Positions 1-5,015 of a DNA stretch of 6,305 nucleotides are shown one piece after another. Within the stretch, counting starts at the first letter, position 1, and the number at the start of each line of letters is the position of its first letter. The stretch comes from Candidatus Njordarchaeota archaeon (GTDB lineage: Archaea > Asgardarchaeota > Njordarchaeia > Njordarchaeales > Njordarchaeaceae): assembly GCA_029856625.1 (NCBI GenBank), contig JAHKLG010000084.1, positions 1 to 6,305 on the forward strand, read 5' to 3'. Below the pieces are notes generated by a model. It saw only the letters and a list, made by a program, of their open reading frames with translations. It was not told where the DNA came from and did no database searches. Both the position numbers and the translations under genes were made by a program.

Positions 1-240
1 TGATTGCTTTTTCATCCCTGTTTTGGATGCGGCTCTTGGGCGCTTCCGTTGTCTTCGTGGGTCTTCGTCTTTGGCGTAGCTATTCTGTCTATGGGTATCT
101 AATAATGGGAAATTATATTTAGAACTTACTAACTGGAAACAGTCTTTAAAGAATCTTGTGAAGAAATTCTTAAAGTCTAAGTACTAAGTTAATAGGAGTG
201 TGTTAGGAATAGAAGAGCTGTGATTTACCTTTCTCAGCTA

Positions 241-246
241 TTATAA
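241..246 (+). promoter_or_regulatory. Candidate TATA box for the APH-like kinase gene
   Basis: The hexamer TTATAA lies in an AT-rich stretch just before the kinase gene. Archaeal TATA boxes centre about 25-27 bases before the transcription start, which would put the start near position 270. That would exclude translation from the ATGs at 251 and 257 and favour 272 or 275. The match is short and no clear BRE is seen upstream, so this is tentative. Confidence 0.35.
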
Positions 247-263
247 CTCAATGATCATGCAAC

Positions 264-268
264 GAGGG
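264..268 (+). promoter_or_regulatory. Shine-Dalgarno-like site deciding the kinase start
   Basis: GAGGG lies 3 bases before the ATG at 272 and 6 bases before the ATG at 275. It is the only SD-like match near the cluster of in-frame ATGs (251, 257, 272, 275) and favours the last. It conflicts with the TATA box at 241-246, which would make the transcript almost leaderless; only one of the two signals may be used. Confidence 0.4.
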
Positions 269-274
269 CTGATG

Positions 275-1144
275 ATGGAAAGTATAGAGAGAATTATTAC
301 GCAGATTGATATTTTCAGGGATAAATCAAAGTTAAGGATTCTCAAAATCTGGTATGGTGATAACATTGTATTACTCGTAGACTATGCTGGAGAGAAGTTC
401 ATAGTTAAGGATTCGATCAGGGGATGGGGTTTTTATGAATACATTTATATGAAAATTCTCAGATTAGAAGGTTACCCAGTTCCACAACCAATAAACTTCT
501 ATCCACTGAGCAAAGCGTCAAACACTGAGTGGGCATATGGGTATTTATCTCGGTATCGGGGGATACTGGTGTATAAATATATCGAGGGTTTTCCTCTTTG
601 CGATGAAGTAGAGGAATGGAGAGTAGTTAAAGCAGTTGATCTTATGAGAAGGCTCCATAATGATAAGAGGCACCAGAGATCAAGGGCGTTCATACCAGAT
701 TATGAAAAAATAGAATCCGCACGGTTAAAATATTATATGCGAAAGGTGAACTTGCCAAGTGACTTAAAGGAGCGACTAAATGAGCTTTCCAGAAATTACT
801 TAAGAGAAAAAATAGATTACGTTCTCATTCACGGAGATTTTAGGCCTCACAACCTTATAATCTCCAATAGTGATGAAGTTTACATGATTGATTTGGAAGG
901 AATATCCGACGGAGCTGATAAGTACAAAGACGCGGGAGTATTCTCAGCCGAATGCCAAAGGCTAGGTTTCTTTGAAATAGAGGATATTCTTAAGAAGCAA
1001 GGCTATGATACAGAATCCGTTAGATACGTTTTTTATCTGGCGAGGAGAATTCTGGTCCTCCTGAGACATGAGCGGGATATAAAGAGGAAAAAAATGATGA
1101 TGAATATTTTGCAAGAGAAGCTTAGAGACGCATTGCAGAGGTAG
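275..1144 (+). CDS. APH/choline-kinase-like phosphotransferase
   Basis: This is a predicted soluble, cytoplasmic kinase of the aminoglycoside phosphotransferase/choline kinase superfamily, which transfers the ATP gamma-phosphate to a small-molecule hydroxyl. In 289-residue numbering, an N-lobe Lys (K45, in FIVK) fits the ATP-binding lysine and E55 on the next helix is a candidate partner. A hinge-like YKYIEG follows at about 100-105. The catalytic loop HGDFRPHN is at 186-193 (catalytic D188, metal-binding N193). IDLEG at 205-209 supplies the second metal-binding Asp (D206) in place of the DFG of protein kinases. All core residues are present and the length is normal, so it should be active. 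The substrate is unknown: family members act on sugars, choline, amino acids or aminoglycosides, and an antibiotic-resistance role is not implied. The start at 275 rests on the upstream GAGGG; in-frame ATGs at 251, 257 and 272 are alternatives. It stands alone, convergent with the AOR gene. Confidence 0.85.
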   Translation: MESIERIITQIDIFRDKSKLRILKIWYGDNIVLLVDYAGEKFIVKDSIRGWGFYEYIYMKILRLEGYPVPQPINFYPLSKASNTEWAYGYLSRYRGILVYKYIEGFPLCDEVEEWRVVKAVDLMRRLHNDKRHQRSRAFIPDYEKIESARLKYYMRKVNLPSDLKERLNELSRNYLREKIDYVLIHGDFRPHNLIISNSDEVYMIDLEGISDGADKYKDAGVFSAECQRLGFFEIEDILKKQGYDTESVRYVFYLARRILVLLRHERDIKRKKMMMNILQEKLRDALQR

Positions 1145-1152
1145 CAAATTGG

Positions 1153-1157
1153 TTTTT
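1153..1157 (+). terminator. Possible T-tract terminator of the kinase gene
   Basis: A run of five T lies 9 bases after the TAG stop of the kinase gene. Short U-tracts without a hairpin can terminate archaeal transcription. The run is brief and there is no supporting stem-loop, so the call is weak. The rest of the 164-base convergent gap (1145-1308) shows no gene and only a weak 5-bp inverted repeat (AAGAG 1255-1259, CTCTT 1267-1271). Confidence 0.25.
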
Positions 1158-1308
1158 GATTATCATACCATACACTGGACTATTCCTCTTCCATAAAGGC
1201 ATTCTGCGCAACTCGGAGAATTCCCCCAACAATCAAGCTTATTTGTTTCTCTCAAAGAGCAATATTCTCTTAACTTTCAATCCGGGCCATGAGGGAAATC
1301 TAAAATGG

Positions 1309-3141
1309 TTATTTAGCATATTTCTCAAGGTTTAGTTCACGGAGTTTCTCAGGAGTAGGTCTTCCATCTTTCCAGTTTCTCTCTTTATAGTATTCTTCTA
1401 GCATCTTTTCTAACTCAACAACATGTCCTTTAGCTGGTCCTTCAGGCATGGGCTCCTTAACGAGTCTGGCAGGGAGTACATCATATTCTTTTCCATCTCC
1501 AAATGATTTATAGTTGAATAATCTTTCAGCATTATATATCCTTTCACCAATTTTGAGGAATTCCTCCGTTGTTAAGTCCCATCCAGTAACCGCAGCTACT
1601 TGAGCAGCTAGCTCATCAGCACCATATGCAAAAGTAACGAACTTGCATACAATCATACTATCAAGGGCAGCAAAAGTATCCTGGAAGGTCTTGACCCATT
1701 TCCCTTTGCCTTCGGTTGAGAATCTATCGATTAATTCAGGAACTCCAAGGACCTCTGGGGCAATCAGATAGGCTCTTAAGTGGCAGCCTCCTCTGTTACT
1801 AGTCGCATATGCAAGACCGTGACCTTTAGCTCCTCTTGGGTCGTAGGCTGGCAGTTCCTGCATTCTGACAACCATCGCCACTTCGGGAGCGCCATATTTT
1901 TGAGCTAGTCTTGCGGCACCCTCAGCTAAATCATCTCCTATTCCAGATCTGTAGGCGGTTCTCCATACTAACTCGACTACTGCTCCGGCATTTCCAAACT
2001 TTGGCTCTGGTATGCCCATTACCTTATGCTTGGGTATCTTACCCTTTTCATAAAGTTCCATCAAAGTAGCAATGGTTGCGCCCATAGAGATTGTATCTAA
2101 ACCTAACTCATTGCATAAGTAATTAGCCTTAGTTACAGCATTGAGATCGCTGACTCCACAATCAGCGCCTAGGGACCATACAGTTTCATACTCTGGACCA
2201 CCCCCCTCATCAGGACCATAAGGAGGCTCCTTAATTCTGGTATATCGACCACATCCTATTGGGCAACCCCAACAAATATCTCTCTCAACCAGGATAGTCT
2301 CCGCAATTCTCTCTCCACTCAGAGCCTCCGCCTGTTCAAACACGCCTGTCTGGAAGTTCCTTGTTGGGAATATTCCATGTTGGTTAATTATGTTGACTAA
2401 AACTGCAGTACCATATTTTGGCAATGATTCAGAAGTCACTGGGCTCTTCTTAATCTTATCCATAGAATCCGCTAAGACTTCTCTAAACTTTTCCTCATTG
2501 GCTATTGGAACCTTCTGATGACCCCTAACAGCTATAGCTTTAAGTCTCTTACTACCGAAGACGGCTCCATGACCGCCTCTTCCTGCGGCTCGTGTCTTAT
2601 CGGTTATTAATGCAGCTATCTTAACGAGGTTTTCTCCTGCTGGTCCGATTGTGATTGTCTTTATTTCCTTATCTCCAAGTTCCTCACGAATCATATCTGT
2701 TGTTTCATAAGTTGTTCTTCCCCACAAATGCTTGGCGTCTCTGATCTCCGCCTCTCCATCATGTATCCATAAGTAAACGGGTTCCTCGGCCCTACCCTCA
2801 ATGATTATTCCATCAAAACCAGCGAATTTGATCTCGGGACCTACGTTACCTCCAGCTTGGCTATCATGAACAGTATTTGTCAGAGGAGACTTTGTAACTG
2901 AGCACCACCTACCACTAGCGGGAGCCCCAGTACCGGTCACGGGTCCAGTAAGAATTAGGATCTTATTCTCTGGGCTTAGAGGATCTACCTTAGGATTAAG
3001 TTCTTCAAATAAATAATAAACTCCTAGACCTCTTCCACCAAGCCATTTTCTAAGAATCTCTTCACCAGGAAGGGATTCAACCTTCATTTTCTTCTTGGTA
3101 AGATTAACTCGGAGAATCTTGCCCATGTATCCGCCTGGCAT
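1309..3141 (-). CDS. aor: Tungsten-type aldehyde:ferredoxin oxidoreductase
   Basis: This cytoplasmic enzyme oxidises aldehydes to carboxylic acids and passes electrons to ferredoxin, using a bis-pterin tungsten cofactor and one [4Fe-4S] cluster. From the start at 3141 it is 610 residues (P. furiosus AOR, 605) and matches that enzyme end to end, starting from GKILRVNLT. The cluster ligands are C290, C293, C297 (CWGCPIGC) and C499. Pterin-binding stretches include AAGRGGHGAVFGSK (about 185-198) and DPRGAKGHGL (about 434-443). E319 and H454 align with the active-site residues E313 and H448 of the P. furiosus enzyme. The residues for the subunit-bridging metal are missing: E332, H335 and H383 of P. 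furiosus AOR align with K338, Y341 and V389. Alignments are from memory of that sequence. The frame extends upstream to an ATG at 3201, but the added 20 residues resemble nothing in the family. TTGAGG precedes the ATG at 3141; ATG at 3126 is a second option. No tungsten-transport or pterin-synthesis genes are adjacent. The exact aldehyde substrate is unknown. Confidence 0.95.
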   Translation of the reverse strand: MPGGYMGKILRVNLTKKKMKVESLPGEEILRKWLGGRGLGVYYLFEELNPKVDPLSPENKILILTGPVTGTGAPASGRWCSVTKSPLTNTVHDSQAGGNVGPEIKFAGFDGIIIEGRAEEPVYLWIHDGEAEIRDAKHLWGRTTYETTDMIREELGDKEIKTITIGPAGENLVKIAALITDKTRAAGRGGHGAVFGSKRLKAIAVRGHQKVPIANEEKFREVLADSMDKIKKSPVTSESLPKYGTAVLVNIINQHGIFPTRNFQTGVFEQAEALSGERIAETILVERDICWGCPIGCGRYTRIKEPPYGPDEGGGPEYETVWSLGADCGVSDLNAVTKANYLCNELGLDTISMGATIATLMELYEKGKIPKHKVMGIPEPKFGNAGAVVELVWRTAYRSGIGDDLAEGAARLAQKYGAPEVAMVVRMQELPAYDPRGAKGHGLAYATSNRGGCHLRAYLIAPEVLGVPELIDRFSTEGKGKWVKTFQDTFAALDSMIVCKFVTFAYGADELAAQVAAVTGWDLTTEEFLKIGERIYNAERLFNYKSFGDGKEYDVLPARLVKEPMPEGPAKGHVVELEKMLEEYYKERNWKDGRPTPEKLRELNLEKYAK

Positions 3142-3144
3142 TTT

Positions 3145-3148
3145 CCTC
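3145..3148 (-). promoter_or_regulatory. Shine-Dalgarno-like site for the AOR start at 3141
   Basis: On the minus strand the sequence reads TTGAGGAAAATG, placing GAGG 3 bases before the ATG at 3141. The spacing is short but acceptable for an archaeal gene. A second, weaker match (GGCGG, 4 bases before) precedes the ATG at 3126. Together with family alignment this favours 3141 over the longest reading from 3201. Confidence 0.4.
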
Positions 3149-3206
3149 AACCTAATATTTTTGTAGAAATAACAATGGGGGAGAGCACATATAGAATGCA
3201 TTACCC

Positions 3207-3244
3207 CGCTTTTTATTTTTTATTTATAAATAAATAAAGAAGCG
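3207..3244. repeat. Imperfect inverted repeat over the AOR promoter
   Basis: A perfect 16-base palindrome, TTTATTTATAAATAAA, occupies 3219-3234. Flanking it are CGCTT at 3207-3211 and AAGCG at 3240-3244, whose centre is offset from the palindrome centre by one base. The whole 38-base element is therefore nearly symmetrical. It contains the TATA-like core TTTATAAA (3223-3230). It could be an operator for a dimeric regulator, a cruciform or hairpin, or a chance product of AT-rich DNA. Confidence 0.5.
3223..3230 (-). promoter_or_regulatory. Candidate TATA box for the AOR gene
   Basis: TTTATAAA is a good archaeal TATA match. Read on the minus strand, a start about 26 bases downstream falls near 3200. 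This would give a leader of about 60 bases before the ATG at 3141, or a nearly leaderless transcript if the ATG at 3201 were used. The core is self-complementary and so does not fix direction; direction is inferred from the gene downstream. TTTTTATAAG at 3283-3274 is a second candidate. Confidence 0.45.
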
Positions 3245-3273
3245 AAAAAGAACATAGCCCTTATGCGTAATTG

Positions 3274-3297
3274 CTTATAAAAATAGAAATTTTCTGA
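3274..3297 (-). terminator. Possible terminator after the nucleotidyltransferase gene
   Basis: About 20 bases after the TGA stop of the upstream gene, the minus strand carries a small near-palindrome (AGAAAATTTCT) followed by a T-tract ending in TTTTTATAAG. The stem is only about 4 bp, so any terminator would rely mainly on the U-tract. The same bases could instead be a TATA box for the AOR gene, with transcription starting near 3253; the sequence alone does not decide. Confidence 0.3.
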
Positions 3298-3317
3298 TAC
3301 CCTAGTCTTGAGATTTA

Positions 3318-4106
3318 TCACTCTTTAAGCAGAGCCATGTGTATTTTCAGAATTTTTTTCAATACGTTAATGCAATAAAATTCGCTTTCTATTCCATCGC
3401 TTGGATAAAAAACATCTATTCCTTCGCTCCTCAGTTCCCTTATTATGGTCCTGAGATTTGGTTTTTTTCTCATTGCATATGAATATGCAAGAAGCGTCCA
3501 TTTCATTGCTTCCCAGCAATATATATGGGCTGGCTCATAAAGCATCGTTAATAGGAGCCCTCCTAATGCGAGTAGCGTATTCATTACAAAACTTTTAACT
3601 ATTTCCAACTTATCAACTTCCAAGTTCCCTTTTTCTTGGGGAATTTTCGCTATAATATCTTCCCCAAATAGCAGTTTATAGCTATGTCGGATAGTATACA
3701 ATACGGCCTTCCTCGGAGCTAATAATTTGCTCATTAATTTATTACTTCCGAAAATTCGTGGGAAATTCCATTTCATAATATCATCTTCGCCGCATACGAA
3801 TCCGGAGATTTTAATTCCAGTGTTCATGTTTAGGCTCCAAAGCATCTTTGAAAGAAATCCCTCACCAAATTGTGGATTAGTTTTCACTGAGAGAAGGTAA
3901 AGTTTTTTCCTAGCTTTTGAAATTAGTTCTTCTGGAGTATTTCTAGATACTATGAAAAGTAAGTCTACATCAGAATTCTTTCTTGCCTCATTTCGTGCGA
4001 AGCTTCCGAATAACACTATGCTTTTTATTTTATCTTTACCGATAATACTCTCCACAATTCCTCTCGCAACATGTATATACCTTTTTACGCTTCGAATCCT
4101 GATCAC
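3318..4106 (-). CDS. Nucleotidyltransferase-domain protein with helical C-terminus
   Basis: This is a predicted soluble protein of the polymerase-beta-type nucleotidyltransferase fold. In 262-residue numbering, the family signature runs from GS at 34-35 to SDVDLLFIV at about 45-53, with the metal-binding pair D46 and D48. The third carboxylate expected on a later strand is not evident: the candidate strand reads KISGFV (about 99-104). The second half (about 125-262) looks mainly helical, includes LLFGEDI (145-151), and recalls the HEPN-like helical partners of minimal nucleotidyltransferases, here fused in one chain. Such proteins transfer nucleotides to proteins, RNA or small molecules; the target here is unknown, and toxin-antitoxin function is not supported because no separate partner gene is present. 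GTG at 4106 was chosen because a TATA-like box lies about 25 bases upstream, as in leaderless archaeal genes. TTG at 4124 is in frame but lacks an SD. The AOR gene follows on the same strand after a gap of about 175 bases. Confidence 0.75.
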   Translation of the reverse strand: MIRIRSVKRYIHVARGIVESIIGKDKIKSIVLFGSFARNEARKNSDVDLLFIVSRNTPEELISKARKKLYLLSVKTNPQFGEGFLSKMLWSLNMNTGIKISGFVCGEDDIMKWNFPRIFGSNKLMSKLLAPRKAVLYTIRHSYKLLFGEDIIAKIPQEKGNLEVDKLEIVKSFVMNTLLALGGLLLTMLYEPAHIYCWEAMKWTLLAYSYAMRKKPNLRTIIRELRSEGIDVFYPSDGIESEFYCINVLKKILKIHMALLKE

Positions 4107-4126
4107 CAAATAGCCTGAATGCAATA

Positions 4127-4135
4127 CTAATAAAT
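4127..4135. promoter_or_regulatory. Candidate shared TATA box in the divergent gap
   Basis: The AT-rich box CTAATAAAT (minus strand ATTTATTAG) lies in the short gap between the divergent nucleotidyltransferase and HAD genes. Read on the minus strand it centres about 25 bases before the GTG at 4106, fitting a leaderless transcript. Read on the plus strand it predicts a start near 4158 and a leader of about 32 bases that includes the HAD gene's SD site. One box serving both directions is an inference; each gene may have its own weak box, such as GCTATAG at 4163-4169 or TAAATTA near 4154. Confidence 0.3.
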
Positions 4136-4177
4136 TCGTGCCTTTGAGTAATTTAGGAGTTTGCTATAGAGCCTAGT

Positions 4178-4184
4178 GGGTGAT
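4178..4184 (+). promoter_or_regulatory. Shine-Dalgarno site for the TTG start of the HAD gene
   Basis: GGGTGAT lies 5 bases before the TTG at 4190. GGTGAT complements the archaeal 16S 3' end, which recognises AGGAGGTGATC. The good spacing supports the unusual TTG start. The ATG at 4183-4185 is in another frame and overlaps the SD, so it is not the start. Confidence 0.6.
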
Positions 4185-4189
4185 GCAGC

Positions 4190-4933
4190 TTGATAAGAGG
4201 AATACTATTCGATTTTGGAGGGGTTTTGACAGAGACTTGTTGGGATACGGAAATGATCATACGTATAACGTATAACACATTGGTGGAGAACGGAGCACAA
4301 CCCCCAGATAACTTCTTTGAAATAATGGATAAGGTTATGGAGGAGAGGCATAAAAGGGTTTTAAAAACGATGATTGAGGAGACGATGGAGGACATTATCT
4401 GGGAAACGCTAGAGAGATGCGATATGAATGCTGATGCGGTGCTTGTGAAGAAGATTCTTGAAAGAATTGAAGAGGCTCCATTTTGCAAAATGAGGAAGGA
4501 AACTCCTAGGGTTATAAGGGCCTTAAAGAGCATGGGGTTCAAGCTTGGGGTTGTCTCAAATGCACCTAGCACGTTTCCAAGAAAAATCCTTAGGAAGCAC
4601 GGTTTATTAAAGTATTTTGATGCTGTGATAATATCCTGTGAAGTCAAGTATAGAAAGCCAGCGGCAAAGATTTTTCAGATTGCTCTAGAGAAGTTAGGAT
4701 TAAGACCGAGGGAAACAATTTTTGTAGGAGATGTTAAGGAAATTGATATCTATGGGGCAAAGAAGCTGGGAATGATAACTGTTCTTATGAAATATGGTGA
4801 CCCAGACTGGAAAAAGAGGGCAAATTACTTAAAGAAGATTCTCCCGTATAATGAGGATCCAGACTTTGAAATAGAGAACCTTGAAGAGCTCTTAGATATT
4901 GTAAAACAATTAATATCCTCAAAAAAGGATTAG
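4190..4933 (+). CDS. HAD-superfamily hydrolase (class I cap)
   Basis: This is a predicted soluble phosphatase of the haloacid-dehalogenase superfamily, 247 residues. Motif I is FDFGGVL with the nucleophile D8. The usual second Asp, two residues on, is G10, as in the DxG-type subgroup that includes YihX-like phosphatases. Motif II is VVSNA (S123). The motif III lysine is K156 in YRKPAAKIF. Motif IV is GDVKEID (D181, D186). Residues about 15-95, between motifs I and II, are helical and fit a C1 cap. Loss of the Asp at +2 removes the standard general acid/base; dehalogenases also lack it, but the KPAAKIF and GDxxxxD pattern is that of sugar-phosphate or nucleotide phosphatases. The substrate is unknown. 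TTG is the start because motif I begins within 8 residues and an SD precedes it. The gene is divergent from the nucleotidyltransferase gene and convergent with the membrane protein gene. Confidence 0.9.
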   Translation: MIRGILFDFGGVLTETCWDTEMIIRITYNTLVENGAQPPDNFFEIMDKVMEERHKRVLKTMIEETMEDIIWETLERCDMNADAVLVKKILERIEEAPFCKMRKETPRVIRALKSMGFKLGVVSNAPSTFPRKILRKHGLLKYFDAVIISCEVKYRKPAAKIFQIALEKLGLRPRETIFVGDVKEIDIYGAKKLGMITVLMKYGDPDWKKRANYLKKILPYNEDPDFEIENLEELLDIVKQLISSKKD

Positions 4934-4943
4934 AAGCTTGCTT

Positions 4944-5010
4944 TGGGTAATGAACTCTCTTGTAAAATTCATTCTACCCTATAAGTATTACCCATCAGGT
5001 TTTTCTTTAC
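4944..5010 (+). terminator. Inverted-repeat and T-tract terminator region
   Basis: In the 82-base convergent gap, TGGGTAAT (4944-4951) is complementary to ATTACCCA (4987-4994). The same left arm, GGGTAATGAA (4945-4954), can instead pair with TTCATTCTACCC (4968-4979) with a two-base bulge and a 13-base loop. A T-rich tract (TTTTTCTTT, 5000-5008) follows on the plus strand, fitting termination of the HAD gene. The stem could also block transcription arriving from the minus-strand gene, although no strong T-tract follows it on that strand. Confidence 0.5.
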
Positions 5011-5015
5011 GTGGT

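Larger units (their letters stand above)
1..274. other. Unassigned left-edge region, no supported gene
   Basis: No convincing gene is visible. The first 100 bases are T/G-rich and nearly lack A (about 7 of 100), with GC near 49%, higher than the rest of the window. Plus frame 3 is open from the window edge to a TAG at 118-120 and would encode about 39 hydrophobic residues, as the tail of a membrane protein might. However, it uses CGT and CGG for Arg, unlike the AGA/AGG use of the real genes here, and T-rich DNA gives hydrophobic translations in any frame. A minus-strand frame is open from about 183 to the left edge, but its only start codon is the ATG at 13-15. Positions 120-250 are AT-rich, intergenic-looking DNA containing an imperfect hairpin (145-174) and a TATA-like box (241-246). 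Confidence 0.4.

Noticed and set aside
1..183. Minus-strand frame open from 183 to the left edge
   Set aside because: There is no start codon apart from an ATG at the extreme edge (13-15), and the translation is an unremarkable basic stretch.
200..223. Tiny GTG-started frame of eight codons after an AGGAG
   Set aside because: The SD-like AGGAG is only one base from the GTG, and the region lies upstream of the likely transcription start for the kinase.
269..276. TGATGA as a box C of a C/D guide RNA
   Set aside because: No matching D box and C'/D' pair at the right spacing was seen. The motif is explained by tandem ATG codons at the kinase start.
499..693. Minus-strand open frame of 64 codons
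   Set aside because: It lies wholly inside the kinase gene, which has clear catalytic motifs on the plus strand. The translation is low-complexity (Ser/Leu/Thr-rich) and matches no family I know.
962..1147. Minus-strand open frame of 61 codons
   Set aside because: It is antisense to the 3' end of the kinase gene, with no supporting ribosome site or recognisable domain.
1255..1271. Inverted repeat AAGAG/CTCTT as a terminator for the AOR gene
   Set aside because: It has only 5 bp with a 7-base AT loop and no following T-tract on the minus strand. It is not distinguishable from chance.
275..4106. Kinase, AOR and nucleotidyltransferase as one defence or toxin-antitoxin-like system
   Set aside because: The genes are on different strands with their own control regions. 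The nucleotidyltransferase carries its helical domain in the same chain, and no separate toxin partner is present.
4101..4107. Strong SD match GGTGATC on the minus strand within the nucleotidyltransferase N-terminus
   Set aside because: No ATG, GTG or TTG lies in frame at a suitable distance downstream. It overlaps the proposed GTG start and is probably coincidental.
4153..4647. Minus-strand open frame of 164 codons
   Set aside because: It is antisense to the HAD gene, whose motifs I to III fall in the same bases. Its Ser/Ile/Leu-rich translation is the usual shadow of a Lys/Glu-rich coding strand.
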